Source of the DNA: Planctomycetota bacterium | GTDB taxonomy: Bacteria; Planctomycetota; Brocadiia; JAADGH01 | DNA length: 38,757 bases | Assembly (NCBI GenBank): GCA_013152475.1 | Contig: JAADGH010000188.1 | Coordinates: 1-38,757, forward strand | Direction of reading: 5' to 3' | Shown here: positions 23,421 to 32,693 of the stretch, piece by piece | Position numbering within the stretch: position 1 is the first letter of the stretch | Layout: each line of letters starts with the position of its first letter | Notes under the pieces: generated by a model | Told to the model about the DNA's origin: nothing | What the model saw: the letters and a program-made list of their open reading frames with translations, nothing else | Database searches by the model: none | Program-made: the position numbers and the translations under genes

Positions 23421-26381
23421 CTACTTGATGGTCAGCTTACACTCCGCCACCATGAACCAGCCCTGGTCTCTTGCCTTTGAGTCGTTGAGCGTGGCGATGC
23501 GGATTTCGTTCTCGCCCTGCTTCAGCACACCGGCGGGAATGGGGAACTCGGCAGCGGACCAGCCCTTTTCCTTAAACTGGTTCGGGCCTTTGAAGATTTC
23601 CTTGCCGTTGATGGTGATGCAGATCGCCACCGCACCGGGCTTGTCGTCGTCCTGCGCGACAAGCGCGAGACGCCCTTGGCCCGGGGGGAGCTTGTCGATG
23701 TGCAGTTTCGCCTTCATCGCCGGGGTCTTCGTGTTCTTGCCATAGATCCATATGGCCCGGCGCGCGGGGCACTGGTAACTGTATTCCGACGGCCCGCAGC
23801 ATCCGGTGAAGGCGTCCAGCTCCACCAGCCATCCCCCGGGAACTTTTTTCTGGCTGTACTTGCGCTCCTCCTCGGTCAATGTTTTTACGGGATCGGCGAT
23901 CATCCGGTCGACGAGCGGGTCGGCATACCACGGCTTTACATTCGTGCGAATCCGGGCGATCTTGAAGAGCCAGTCGCTGACGATGCCGTCGTCGCGCCGC
24001 CCGACGACTGAGGTCTTCGTAATCCGCCCGATCTTCATGAACTCCGCCAGCCGCCGGGCGAACTCCTCCCGGCTCACGGCCAGTTTTTCATTCACCGGAT
24101 TGCGTTCGTTCAGGTCGGCGAAGAGGACGCAGAACTTCTCCTTGCGAACGCGATACAGGGCGGCCCGGTCGTCCTTTACCGCTTCTTCGGCTTTGCGAAA
24201 CATCTCCAGTGCCTTCTCCGCATACTCCGCTGTTACCAAGCCGGGGTTGCGGCCCTCGCACATCTGGTGCACCTTACGATCATCGACCTGCTTGTGCATG
24301 AAATCGAAGTACTCCCGCACATGCGGCGCCGCCTTACCGTAGTAGGCCGCCATGAACTCGTCAATCAATCGTTCCACGTCGGCCTTCGGGTCCCAGTGAA
24401 GTTTGCTCTGGACGAAAACAAACAAGTCGCGGAAGTTCGTCGGCACACCGCAATAGAAGATCCCCCGAACGCCGTGGGCCGCATAGAAATCCAACTTCCT
24501 CTTCATGGCATAAAAGCTGCCGAACGGTTCATACCAGATCTTGTATCCGCGTGGGTAGTCGAAGATATACATATTATTGGGGCAGGCCTGGAGCCAGCCC
24601 TTCAGGTCGGCGAAGCCGGACTCGTTCTTCTCGCACCGCATGTCATGGCTTTGGCACGCCGTCCGCCGGGGGTAGGGGCAGTACTGCACCATGACATTCG
24701 GTTCCGGCATTACCCGCCACGGCGGCGGCGACGTCGCGTTGGTATAGGCGAGGGTAAGGATTCGCTTGCCGGGATATTTCTTCGCTACCTCGCGCGCGCA
24801 GTAGTTGACGTAGTCCAGCAGGCGGTCGGTCATATCGCGGCCGGGGATGGCGTCGAGGGCCTTGCACTTTTCGCATTGGCACCAGGCATGGCCATCGCCC
24901 TGCGACACCCCGAAGAAGGTTCGGTCCTTCTGCTTTTCGATCAGCGCCAGCAACCGCTCGGCGGAGATGCGCCTCACGTCGGGGTTGGACAGACACAGGT
25001 GAACATCGAACCGTTTTGCGTTCGGGTCGCGATGAAGCCGCTTGCCGTCTTTCTGCAATGCGAAATATTCCGGGTGCTCCTTGTGGTATTTGTCGTAAGG
25101 CAGGAGGTAGGCCGCCGCATGGACCAGCCCCCCCGGTTCGCCGATCTCGCGGGGGTTGCCGAGGTCGTCGGCAGGCGTGTGGCCCAGCTTCAGGTTCTGG
25201 GTCATCTTGCGGAACTCATAGACCGGCTTCGCCTTTAATTCGCATTCGCGGATGTTCAGGTCCTTGACCTGGGGAATCACCTCGCACCCTGGTGCATAGA
25301 ACTTGCAGCCGAGATGTTTGAGCAGCGCGTACGCCGCGTAGACCGTCCCGAGATCGCGCCACCCGCATACGGCCGCCCGCCCGCCCTTGACCCGGACGAT
25401 ATAGCCGTCAATCTTCAGCGGCGCAAGTTCGTCCTTCGAGACAAGACCCGCGTCCACGGCCAGACGTCCCACGGCGATGGTCCCCTTCGGCACGGTCTTG
25501 TCAGCGACCTCAATGCGGTCGAGCTTCTTCCCGGAAATCTTCATGAGGTAGGCGACGAGTTCAGCAGCGGCCAGCTTCTCGCGGTCCGTCGGGTTCGTCG
25601 CCGTTGCCACAGCCTTCGCTGGCACGTTCCCCAGGAGTGTGATCGTGCCGGCCACGGGCGCTGGCTCGGGCGGATCGACGCGCAATTCAGCGACGGACAC
25701 GGTCTCTTGCCCCGGGCCGACGGGAATCGATGTAAACGCCCATATTCCCTGCCGATTGCCATACTGCTTCACCCTCGCATCGAACGGGTAAAGTCCCATC
25801 GCCGATGCAGAGGACATGACGATGTTCCGTTTGGATGTTTTGATCACAAACCCGTCACCGCGCCGGGTCATGCCGCCGCGCTTCGGAACGGAGGGGACGG
25901 GCTTTTCCTCCACGGTCATGCCGGCAGCATTGAACACTTCGATGGTCCCGCCCTCAACGAGACCCGTGGGGATTTGAAACGCCGCATATTCAACAGGCCC
26001 GACCTCTACGTCTTCGACGACCTTGACACGTGTTGCCACCCTGACGCCTTTGGGAGATACGGTGGCCGAGTAGGTAAAGCCGCCCTTCTGCAGCTTGGCT
26101 TCAAGGGTGATGGTGCGGCCGTCCCTGGACACGGAGACGCGGCCCGCCTTCCACCCCTCGCTGGTGGAAACGAGCGAGCCCTTGTATTCGGGCTTGAACA
26201 CGCAGAAATAGGAACCAAGGGTAATCCGCTCCCCCTTGTGCGTGATCTGGAAGCCCTGTTCGGTCATCTCTACGGCGTAATCGCCGGCGCGGACCTGGTT
26301 CTTCTGCTGAGCCGGCAACACGGAAGACGCAAGAACCATCGCCGCAAATAAACACGAACCAATCCGACGAGCGTGCATCAT
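23421..26381 (-). CDS. Secreted DUF4838-domain protein
   Basis: A large secreted protein (986 aa from 26381; the next ATG is at 26378) with a signal peptide (MMHARRIGSCLFAAMVLASSVLPAQQ). An N-terminal beta region (to about 250) is followed by an alpha/beta segment resembling glycoside-hydrolase family 20/67 N-domains (AAAELVAYLMKISGKKL). The DUF4838 core (about 400-740) is a barrel-like region with HLCLSNPDVR, FGVSQGDGHAWCQCEKC, LTLAYTNATSPP, IFYCGVPTNFRDLF and LHWDP. A beta-sandwich end follows (SAAEFPIPAGVLKQGENEIRIA). DUF4838 proteins are thought to be glycoside hydrolases acting on plant or algal polysaccharides; catalytic residues are not established. AAAGGAG precedes the start. Confidence 0.82.
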   Translation of the reverse strand: MMHARRIGSCLFAAMVLASSVLPAQQKNQVRAGDYAVEMTEQGFQITHKGERITLGSYFCVFKPEYKGSLVSTSEGWKAGRVSVSRDGRTITLEAKLQKGGFTYSATVSPKGVRVATRVKVVEDVEVGPVEYAAFQIPTGLVEGGTIEVFNAAGMTVEEKPVPSVPKRGGMTRRGDGFVIKTSKRNIVMSSASAMGLYPFDARVKQYGNRQGIWAFTSIPVGPGQETVSVAELRVDPPEPAPVAGTITLLGNVPAKAVATATNPTDREKLAAAELVAYLMKISGKKLDRIEVADKTVPKGTIAVGRLAVDAGLVSKDELAPLKIDGYIVRVKGGRAAVCGWRDLGTVYAAYALLKHLGCKFYAPGCEVIPQVKDLNIRECELKAKPVYEFRKMTQNLKLGHTPADDLGNPREIGEPGGLVHAAAYLLPYDKYHKEHPEYFALQKDGKRLHRDPNAKRFDVHLCLSNPDVRRISAERLLALIEKQKDRTFFGVSQGDGHAWCQCEKCKALDAIPGRDMTDRLLDYVNYCAREVAKKYPGKRILTLAYTNATSPPPWRVMPEPNVMVQYCPYPRRTACQSHDMRCEKNESGFADLKGWLQACPNNMYIFDYPRGYKIWYEPFGSFYAMKRKLDFYAAHGVRGIFYCGVPTNFRDLFVFVQSKLHWDPKADVERLIDEFMAAYYGKAAPHVREYFDFMHKQVDDRKVHQMCEGRNPGLVTAEYAEKALEMFRKAEEAVKDDRAALYRVRKEKFCVLFADLNERNPVNEKLAVSREEFARRLAEFMKIGRITKTSVVGRRDDGIVSDWLFKIARIRTNVKPWYADPLVDRMIADPVKTLTEEERKYSQKKVPGGWLVELDAFTGCCGPSEYSYQCPARRAIWIYGKNTKTPAMKAKLHIDKLPPGQGRLALVAQDDDKPGAVAICITINGKEIFKGPNQFKEKGWSAAEFPIPAGVLKQGENEIRIATLNDSKARDQGWFMVAECKLTIK

Positions 26382-26433
26382 GGGTCTCCTTTGGACGAAG
26401 TAACGATCTTTCCTCGTTGACAGCGTGGCCTCG

Positions 26434-26462
26434 ATGATACCACGCCTCCGGGGAAGCATCAA
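26434..26462 (-). promoter_or_regulatory. Promoter of the DUF4838 gene
   Basis: Minus strand: TTGATG (26462-26457), a 17-bp spacer and TATCAT (26439-26434), about 53 bp before the start codon. Confidence 0.55.
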
Positions 26463-26757
26463 GCGCTTCACGAAACGATCCCGTTGATCAAGACGGAGAA
26501 TCGGTTGAGCCGCAACCTGTCGAGCAAGGACTTGACCGATGTGCTGAACCGCCGGTTGAGTTGGTTGGGGTCGGCCCACGTGAAGCGCGACACGGTGCTG
26601 GCGGCGGATGTGGGTGGAGATCGCCCGGTTCTACCACTACGCCGTGGCCGACGGCACCCATCGCGTCCTCTTCGCCAGCACCTCCCCGCCCCACGTGTCC
26701 GCCACATCCTCCGGCCCCATCCAACAACGCCTCGCCTTCGAACTCCCTCCCCCATGA
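26463..26757 (+). pseudogene. Broken ORF fragment, origin unknown
   Basis: Two protein-like pieces in different frames. The first (from about 26463; TENRLSRNLSSKDLTDVLNRRLSW) runs to near 26605; the second (VEIARFYHYAVADGTHRVLFAS, ending PPP and a TGA at 26755) is in the next frame from 26614. A one-base shift near 26605-26614 joins them into one product end of about 95 residues. No start or ribosome site is evident. The family is not recognised; it could be the tail of a mobile-element gene or of a protein with C-terminal beta structure. It is followed by a small palindrome (CCCCATG-AAC-CATGGGG). Confidence 0.4.
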
Positions 26758-26760
26758 ACC

Positions 26761-26816
26761 ATGGGGAAACTCCTCGTCGGAATCCTGTTGACGAATCCCC
26801 GACGAAGTTGTACTAT
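26761..26816 (+). promoter_or_regulatory. Upstream motif plus promoter of the sugar isomerase gene (copy 1)
   Basis: Motif ATGGGGAAACTCCTC at 26761-26775, -35 TTGACG at 26788-26793, a 17-bp spacer and -10 TACTAT at 26811-26816. The motif begins 27 bp before the -35 box. It is one of four copies in the window with the same geometry. Confidence 0.6.
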
Positions 26817-26864
26817 CCCCGGACTGTGTTTTCCGAAGGCTGAGAACTCAAGAAGGAGTATGAC

Positions 26865-27713
26865 ATGGCGAAAAGGAAGGTGACGAAAGGCAAGGCAAAG
26901 ATCGCGATACGGGAAGCAATGGTTCCTGGCGCGGACTATGCGGAGAAGTGTCGGAATCTGGTGGAACTGGGTTTCGACGGCATTGAGATTACGACGCCGT
27001 ACACGCTCGAAGACTGCGCGATGATCAACGCCGCCACGAAAGAAACGGGTATCCAGCCGGTGCTGACGTCGTGCGGCGGTGCGTGCCTGGTCGATCCCCG
27101 GAAGGGAGAGCGTGAGGCCGGTGTGCAAATGATGATCCAGCATCTCGAGGTCTGCGCGGAGATCGGCGCCCTTGGCGTGATTCATCCACCGCTCATTTCG
27201 ATGAAGATGCAGATCGGCGGCGCGCGTGAACGGATGCCGGACCTTTCGCCGGTGGCATCCACCATGAAGCTCGAGCGAGACATGCTTGTTGCTCTCTACC
27301 AGCGCATCTGCAGGCGCGCCGAGCAGTTGGGCACGTGCATCATCATCGAGCCGCTGAACCGCTACGAGCAGTGGTGGCCGTGCACGCTGGCCGACGGCGT
27401 GGCCATCTGCAAGGAGGTCGGCAGCCCCAACTGCAAGATCATGGCCGACTTCTTCCACATGCACATCGAGGAGACGGACATCGGCAAGGCGATTGCCGCA
27501 GCGGTGGACTATATCGTCAACATCCACATCGCCGACAGCACGCGACAGACCCCCGGCACCGGCCTGACCGATTTCAGGCCCGGTTTCAAGGCGCTGAAGA
27601 AGGGCGGATATGAGCACTTTCTCGGCCTCGAGTCCGGTGTGCCGGGTGATGACAGGGCAAAGGAACTGAAGCGCGCCGCGAAGTATACCCGCGATCTCTA
27701 TAACCGGTGCTGA
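26865..27713 (+). CDS. Sugar phosphate isomerase/epimerase (xylose isomerase-like TIM barrel)
   Basis: A 282-aa AP-endonuclease-2/xylose-isomerase-like TIM barrel. Metal and substrate positions are recognisable in IIIEPLNRYEQWWP (Glu), KIMADFFHMHIEE (Asp/His), NIHIADSTRQTPGTG (His/Asp) and FLGLESGVPGD (Glu), the four-ligand pattern of keto-sugar epimerases and related enzymes. Length is typical. AAGGAG lies about 8 bp before the ATG. It probably interconverts ketohexoses or inositol-type ketones; the exact substrate is not deducible. It stands alone behind a motif-type promoter. Confidence 0.85.
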   Translation: MAKRKVTKGKAKIAIREAMVPGADYAEKCRNLVELGFDGIEITTPYTLEDCAMINAATKETGIQPVLTSCGGACLVDPRKGEREAGVQMMIQHLEVCAEIGALGVIHPPLISMKMQIGGARERMPDLSPVASTMKLERDMLVALYQRICRRAEQLGTCIIIEPLNRYEQWWPCTLADGVAICKEVGSPNCKIMADFFHMHIEETDIGKAIAAAVDYIVNIHIADSTRQTPGTGLTDFRPGFKALKKGGYEHFLGLESGVPGDDRAKELKRAAKYTRDLYNRC

Positions 27714-27731
27714 GGCCGACATTGCCCTTCG

Positions 27732-28418
27732 CTATTCTTCTGTGTCGGGCAGGCGGAGTTTGAAGAATACCATGCTGGGGAAATCGAGCCGGCGGGCGGA
27801 TTCGGCGGCCTGTTCCTCGGGACAGGGAAACCATTTCAGGTAGTGTCCGAAGGCCCGCAGGCTCGGGCGCCAGTACTCCTCGATCTCGATGCGGAATCCA
27901 TCCAGGATCCGACCGAGCCGTTCGCGACTGTACCAGCGCTCGCAGCCCGGCACAATTTTGTCTTCGCCGCTATAGGGAACAGTGAGAAGACAGACTCCTC
28001 GCTCCTTGAGAACGCGCCGCACTTCCTTTATGGCAAGGAAATCTGCATCGTCGCCAGGCGCGTCACCGTATCCGCCGAAGCCGAAGTGTTCGAGAGAGGA
28101 GAGGAGAATAATCACGTCGAACTGTTGGGAGGGGAGGTCGCTCTCCAGGAAACTTCCCGCGAGGGCCTCCAGGTTTTTGTGTCGATCCGGATAGCCGCGG
28201 ACATCGATAACGGTTACACGGTGCCCCGCTTGGGCAAGAGTGAGCGCCAGCATGGATCCGCAGCCGCCGACGTCGAGGATCCTTAGCCCTGATCCCTCGA
28301 TGTTGAACCAGCAGAACCGATCCTCGGCGTCCCGCCCGGAACACCCGCCGAAGAAGCGGACGAACCGGCGGCCCGTTGCGCGCAGTCGACTTCGTATTCT
28401 CTTTTGGATATTCATCAT
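27732..28418 (-). CDS. Class I SAM-dependent methyltransferase
   Basis: A 228-aa methyltransferase. SAM-binding motif I is ILDVGGCGSMLALTLAQ, the motif II acidic residue is in VTVIDVRGYPDRH, and post-motifs include SQQFDVIILLSSLEHFGFGGYG and EVRRVLKERGVCLLTVPYSG. The final part (RWYSRERLGRILDGF) is typical of methyltransferases linked to glycan or lipid loci. The start at 28418 (MMNIQKR) is chosen; the frame continues to a TTG at 28454, but that would coincide with the predicted promoter. It is convergent with the isomerase gene, 18 bp apart. Confidence 0.83.
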   Translation of the reverse strand: MMNIQKRIRSRLRATGRRFVRFFGGCSGRDAEDRFCWFNIEGSGLRILDVGGCGSMLALTLAQAGHRVTVIDVRGYPDRHKNLEALAGSFLESDLPSQQFDVIILLSSLEHFGFGGYGDAPGDDADFLAIKEVRRVLKERGVCLLTVPYSGEDKIVPGCERWYSRERLGRILDGFRIEIEEYWRPSLRAFGHYLKWFPCPEEQAAESARRLDFPSMVFFKLRLPDTEE

Positions 28419-28438
28419 CGTGACAACCCGTCGCCGCA

Positions 28439-28467
28439 AGAATACGTTTCGCAAGACGAGAAATCAA
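28439..28467 (-). promoter_or_regulatory. Promoter of the methyltransferase gene at 28418
   Basis: Minus strand: TTGATT (28467-28462), a 17-bp spacer and TATTCT (28444-28439); transcription would start near 28432, just ahead of the ATG at 28418. Confidence 0.4.
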
Positions 28468-28563
28468 ACCCAAAAGGACAGGATTTTTCCCAGAATGCAG
28501 ACGGGATCAAGTCGGCCATTTGGGTTGCGAAACTCGGCTTGCGAGGTCCACGCCGCGCGGGTC

Positions 28564-28620
28564 ATGGGGACACTTCTGCTTCGGCGCCCCGTTGACTCGC
28601 CGAAGATAGGGTAACATACT
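28564..28620 (+). promoter_or_regulatory. Upstream motif plus promoter of the GspF-like gene (copy 2)
   Basis: Motif variant ATGGGGACACTTCTG at 28564-28578 (12 of 15 positions as in copy 1), -35 TTGACT at 28592-28597, a 17-bp spacer and CATACT at 28615-28620. The motif begins 28 bp before the -35 box. Confidence 0.5.
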
Positions 28621-28646
28621 TCCGTAGTCTGAATCGACGGGTCAAC

Positions 28647-29153
28647 ATGGGCCTGGCACAAGTGCAAACGATGGACAACGAGACAGGACGCGGAAACTAC
28701 TTCGAGCGTCAAAAAAAGCCGTGGCGGTGGACGTGGAAAACGACCGTCATCCGCTCCCTGATGCCGATCTTCATCTGTGGGGCGTTTGTCTTTATCATGC
28801 CCAAGTTCGAGGAGATGTTCGCTGAGCTCGGCGTCGCACTGCCCGGCGTAACGATTCTCCTACTGAACTTGAGCCACTTCCTTCGTGTATACTTCCTTGC
28901 GATCCCCGTCTTTGTGATCCTTGCCGTTGTAGCGGACTACGGAGGCTACGTCCTGCTCAAGCAGTACCTTGGCGATTCCGCTGCGCACCTGTGGATGGGA
29001 TTTGTTGTGGTCTGTTACGTTACTTATGTTGGCTTCTGCGTGATCGTCCTTTTCCTGCCTCTTATAGAAGACCTAAACATAGTCACCCCCGCGTCCACAC
29101 CTGCCCCTAAACCAGCCAGCCAGCCCTCCGGCATCTTCCATCTCTTGCGCTGA
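28647..29153 (+). CDS. Orphan GspF/PilC-like membrane protein
   Basis: A 168-aa membrane protein with three predicted helices (about residues 34-53, 80-105, 113-140). The segment MPKFEEMFAELGVALPGVTILLLNLSHFLR matches the conserved C-terminal region of type II secretion/type IV pilus inner-membrane protein GspF/PilC (consensus P-x-F-x-x-x-F-x-x-x-G-x-x-L-P-x-x-T). It is only one such unit, whereas GspF has two and about 400 residues, and no secretion genes are nearby. The tail is Pro/Ala-rich (TPASTPAPKPASQPS). It has probably been recruited to a separate membrane role. The leader is short and lacks an obvious Shine-Dalgarno site; an alternative start is M9. Confidence 0.65.
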   Translation: MGLAQVQTMDNETGRGNYFERQKKPWRWTWKTTVIRSLMPIFICGAFVFIMPKFEEMFAELGVALPGVTILLLNLSHFLRVYFLAIPVFVILAVVADYGGYVLLKQYLGDSAAHLWMGFVVVCYVTYVGFCVIVLFLPLIEDLNIVTPASTPAPKPASQPSGIFHLLR

Positions 29154-29175
29154 AGCTCAGCCTGCACTCTTCACT

Positions 29176-29241
<66 letters not shown>

Positions 29242-29246
<5 letters not shown>

Positions 29247-30366
29247 TCTCTTCGTCCTTCTTCCCCACCTGCTCCGGCCCGAGATTCATAAAGACGAAAA
29301 GCCCTTCCTTGCCGGGGGCGACGATGTCGAGGCGGCCGTTGCCGTTGAGGTCGGCGATGTTCCAATAAAGGCCGGTGCCGGAGTGCTGGCCCACCTTGCC
29401 GTGGTCGATGACCTGCTTGGCGAAGCCCTCGCCGGTCCACTTGAAGTAGTAGAGGCCCACGATGTCCGTCTCGCCCGGGTCGCGGCCGCAGTGGGCGCGG
29501 TAGCGGTTGCCGGTGACGAGCTCCCCCTCGCCGTCGCCGTCGATGTCCACCCAGGACATGTTGTGGTATTGCGAGAAGTAGGGATCGATAGGGTGCTTCG
29601 TCCACGTGCGCTTGCCGTCCTTGCCGAGGGTCTGCTGGTAGTAGTCCAGGCCGTAGTCGTGCGCCTGGCCGACGATCAGCTCGGCGAGGCCGTCGCCGTT
29701 GAAATCAGTAACGATGATCGGATTGCTCGGCCGGTCGAGCTCGAACTCCTGATGGAATGTCCACTTGTCATTCAGCGGGTCCGCCGGCGCCTCCCACCAT
29801 CCGTTGTGGACGACCAGCCCGCCTCCGCCCTTGCCGTTGCCGGTCACATCGCCGAAGCCGAGACCATGGCCCGACTTCTCCTCCGAGATGACCACCTTGC
29901 GGAACTTGCCCGTGCCCTTGCCGTTTTCGTCGCGGATGAGCTTGTAGAACATGAGTCCAAACGGAGGCGTATTGGGGACAATCTCCACATCGCCATCGCC
30001 GTCGATATCCCATGCCCCGCCGGTCTCGACGTTGCCGCACTCATCGATGAGGTGGGTCTTCCACTCGACGGGCTGGCCTTTCGGATTCTCGCGCCAGAAC
30101 AGGCCCTTACTGAACCATCCGCCGCTCACGATGTCCATGTATCCATTGCCGTTGACGTCCATCGGGATGGTGATGAAGTCGTCGTAGTATTCACCCTCGC
30201 GGCGGACGTCGCAGAGCTTGTGCTGGGTCCAGTCGGGGGCTTCGTACCAGTAGCCGCCGCAGACGATGTCCAGCTTGCCGTTGTTGTTCACGTCCATGAC
30301 GCCGGCGGACTCGAACTCGCCGTCGTTGATCTTGACCTTTTCCCATTCGATGCGCCGTGTGTTCAT
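29242..30366 (-). CDS. FG-GAP/VCBS-type repeat protein
   Basis: A 374-aa beta-propeller-like protein built from about seven repeats, each with a calcium-binding acidic loop: DVNNNGKLD, DVNGNGYMD, DIDGDGDVE, DVTGNGKGG, DFNGDGLAE, DIDGDGEGE and DLNGNGRLD. Each loop is followed by a hydrophobic strand such as IVCGGYWYE or IVPNTPPFG. Such proteins usually bind carbohydrate or protein on the cell surface, but this one lacks a visible signal peptide (MNTRRIEWEKVKIND), so it may be cytosolic or exported otherwise. The start is supported by AGGACGAGG upstream. The C-terminus is short and Lys/Glu-rich, next to the repeat tract. Confidence 0.82.
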
Positions 30367-30410
30367 GGCCTCGTCCTGTTCAAAAAAAGTTCCTCAGACA
30401 AACGTTGGGT

Positions 30411-30438
30411 ATTGTAGCCAGTCCATTGGTGTTGTCAA
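30411..30438 (-). promoter_or_regulatory. Promoter of the FG-GAP gene
   Basis: Minus strand: TTGACA (30438-30433), a 16-bp spacer and TACAAT (30416-30411), with an A/T-rich leader of about 38 nt to the start codon. Confidence 0.6.
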
Positions 30439-30484
30439 ACCGATTCTGGGGGGGGCGAATCCCGCGAAATCCCCTGGGGGTCGT

Positions 30485-32623
30485 TCACGTCTGCATCGAG
30501 ATCACGACCGCACCCGCGCCGGCCGCCGACAGGACCACCGCCGCATCGCAGGGGCTTGCGATGCCCATCCCAGCGGCGAATACGACGGCCCCGCCCATGA
30601 TGCCCGCCGCCGTGCTCACCAACAGCATGAACAGCGCCTCCGGCGAGCCGATCAGCGTGCTTGCTGCGCCGAGAGAGAAGGCCATGAGAAAGGCAATCAG
30701 CCCGCCGAGGAACGGCAGTGTAAGGCGTATGTTGGTGAGCCACCACGCCTCGCTCTGCGTGGCGATTCCACCCAGGATCGTTGGGAACAGCAGCGAGACA
30801 ACCATCAGCCCGCTCAACGCGCCGGCCAGCGCGGTATAACGCTTCTGGCGCCCGACGGTGGTCGCGTTGGCGATTCCCTGTCCCAGGCACAGCCCGATGG
30901 CCCACACCGCCAGGAGGAAGGCAATCTCGTGGTATAACGTGCCGTAGACGGCCTGGACGGCAAGGAGTCCGGACGAAACCAAAAGTCCTCCCGCCGCGCC
31001 GGCGAAGAGGATGCCCACGCAGGCCGTTGCGATGTGGCGCTTCCCAAAAATGAAGCCGAGCGCCACGGCAACGAAGGCAATGCCCGCCGCCCCGATCACG
31101 ATGTTCCCGAGTGCAAAGTAGGCGCGGCGCGCGCCGACCCACCGGTCGAACAACCGGCGGTAGCAGGACGGAGTGAAGTCGTGGTTGGCCCCGGCCCGGG
31201 TGCGGGGAGGGGGGAGGCGATCCAGCTTGACATGCGCCAAGGCCACCCACGATAGATTTCTCTCCCGGCAGCGACTCGCCAGGACGTGGGGGTCGATGGT
31301 CGGCCCGAGGCCGCCCACGGACCCGATCAGCAAACACACCTTCCCTCGGGCGATGATGTATTCCGGGAATACCGACCCGAAGGCGACGGCGATGGACTCG
31401 GCGATCTGGCGGTCGCCTTTGGTCGTCTTCCTGGGAAAGCGAAGCGTCACGGCCGCGAACCCGCCGTCACGCACCAGGCGCCTGAGCGCGGAGAAGAACT
31501 CGATGGTGAAAAAACGGTTGATTCCGGTGTTTTCGGGAAGGGGAAGATCGACCACGACGACGTCGAATTTGTCCCGCCCCTGTGGGTCTCGTATCTTCTG
31601 AACATAGGCCCGGGCGTCTTCGAGGGGTGATTGCAACTCCACGGCGCTGGCTCGGAGCACGTCTCGGTCGGGGCAGTGTTTGCACAGCATGGCCACAGCC
31701 ATGGGATCGATGTGGAAATAGCGCAAGGACTCGATATTATGCCTGAGCACCTGCGCCACCAGTTGCGGTCCGCACCCGCCGATAAGGAGAACGTTGCGGG
31801 GCATGAAATGCTGGAGCATGGGGATGTGGGCGACCTCATCGGCGCCCGCGTGCGATGTGATGGAGAGCCGATTCAGGAAAAGCGCGGCACCGTTTTTCGT
31901 GGAGAGGACCTGCATCATGCCCTGTGCGCTGGCAACGGTGGATGACTCCGTGTCCTCGTGCCGCGGGGCCCTGCGGAGGAGGCCCTGCAGGGGCTTGTTC
32001 GTTGCGGCAATGACCAGGATGACAGCCAGCCAGGACAGGACGCCGGGAATCAGGAGAAAGCCGGGGGTATACCGGTTGCCAAACATGAGCAGAACGGCGG
32101 TGAAGAGGAGGAGAGAGAGACAGAGTGTGATAAGCAGGGGCGGCATGTGCCCGCCCAGAACGAGGAAGAACGCTCCCGCCCCCAGGACGGCGCCGGAGCC
32201 CAGCAGGATGAAGGCATCGGAAATGCGGTCTCGCGCCTTCTCGCCCCCGGCGCCAAAGATGGTGACCAGCAGGCCGATATCTGTTGCCAGCGGACCCACC
32301 GCCAGAGCGAACAGGAACATCGATCCCGCCAGGGAGGGCGGACTGAAGGAACGTTCAGATCCGAGAAGGCGGATGAACCCCAACTGGACGGGGGGGAGGA
32401 AGCCGGCCAGCCAGAGCACGACACCGAACAGCCCCACCCGCCGGCGCTCGGGGGCTTCCGCAGAGGGTCCCAGGAGGACGCCGGATGCCAGGAAGAGCAT
32501 GGTAACGCCCATCGACGCGACCACAAGCGGTGCGCAGGACCGCACGAGGGGGAAAAACTCCTGGACGGCGACGATCTGCCAAATGGCCAGGACCATGCCG
32601 GCGATGACGAAGTATCCTCTCAT
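30485..32623 (-). CDS. Polytopic membrane protein with spermidine-synthase-like domain
   Basis: A 712-aa membrane protein. The N-terminal 230 residues hold about seven hydrophobic helices. The middle part (about 280-490) resembles a spermidine synthase/class I methyltransferase fold: VLLIGGCGPQLVAQVL (motif I, GGxGxG-like but with the final Gly lost), LRYFHIDPMA, FDVVVVDLPLPENTGINRFFTIEFFSALRRLVRDGGF. A second set of six to seven helices follows to the C-terminus. Similar fused proteins are found in many bacteria but are rarely characterised; aminopropyltransferase activity is not assured. The start at 32623 (MRGYF) is the first methionine before the first helix. It follows the STAS gene on the same strand after 70 bp. 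Confidence 0.72.
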   Translation of the reverse strand: MRGYFVIAGMVLAIWQIVAVQEFFPLVRSCAPLVVASMGVTMLFLASGVLLGPSAEAPERRRVGLFGVVLWLAGFLPPVQLGFIRLLGSERSFSPPSLAGSMFLFALAVGPLATDIGLLVTIFGAGGEKARDRISDAFILLGSGAVLGAGAFFLVLGGHMPPLLITLCLSLLLFTAVLLMFGNRYTPGFLLIPGVLSWLAVILVIAATNKPLQGLLRRAPRHEDTESSTVASAQGMMQVLSTKNGAALFLNRLSITSHAGADEVAHIPMLQHFMPRNVLLIGGCGPQLVAQVLRHNIESLRYFHIDPMAVAMLCKHCPDRDVLRASAVELQSPLEDARAYVQKIRDPQGRDKFDVVVVDLPLPENTGINRFFTIEFFSALRRLVRDGGFAAVTLRFPRKTTKGDRQIAESIAVAFGSVFPEYIIARGKVCLLIGSVGGLGPTIDPHVLASRCRERNLSWVALAHVKLDRLPPPRTRAGANHDFTPSCYRRLFDRWVGARRAYFALGNIVIGAAGIAFVAVALGFIFGKRHIATACVGILFAGAAGGLLVSSGLLAVQAVYGTLYHEIAFLLAVWAIGLCLGQGIANATTVGRQKRYTALAGALSGLMVVSLLFPTILGGIATQSEAWWLTNIRLTLPFLGGLIAFLMAFSLGAASTLIGSPEALFMLLVSTAAGIMGGAVVFAAGMGIASPCDAAVVLSAAGAGAVVISMQT

Positions 32624-32656
32624 GATTGCGAATTCTACCAGAGAGGCTGAACCAAG

Positions 32657-32673
32657 AGAAGGGCGGCCCTTCT
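32657..32673. terminator. Hairpin between the STAS gene and the membrane-protein gene
   Basis: AGAAGGG, loop CGG, CCCTTCT: a 7-bp stem in the 70-bp gap. No T tract follows; it could attenuate transcription from the STAS gene into the next, or be incidental. Confidence 0.3.
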
Positions 32674-32693
32674 TTCTTGTGCATTTGCCGCTT

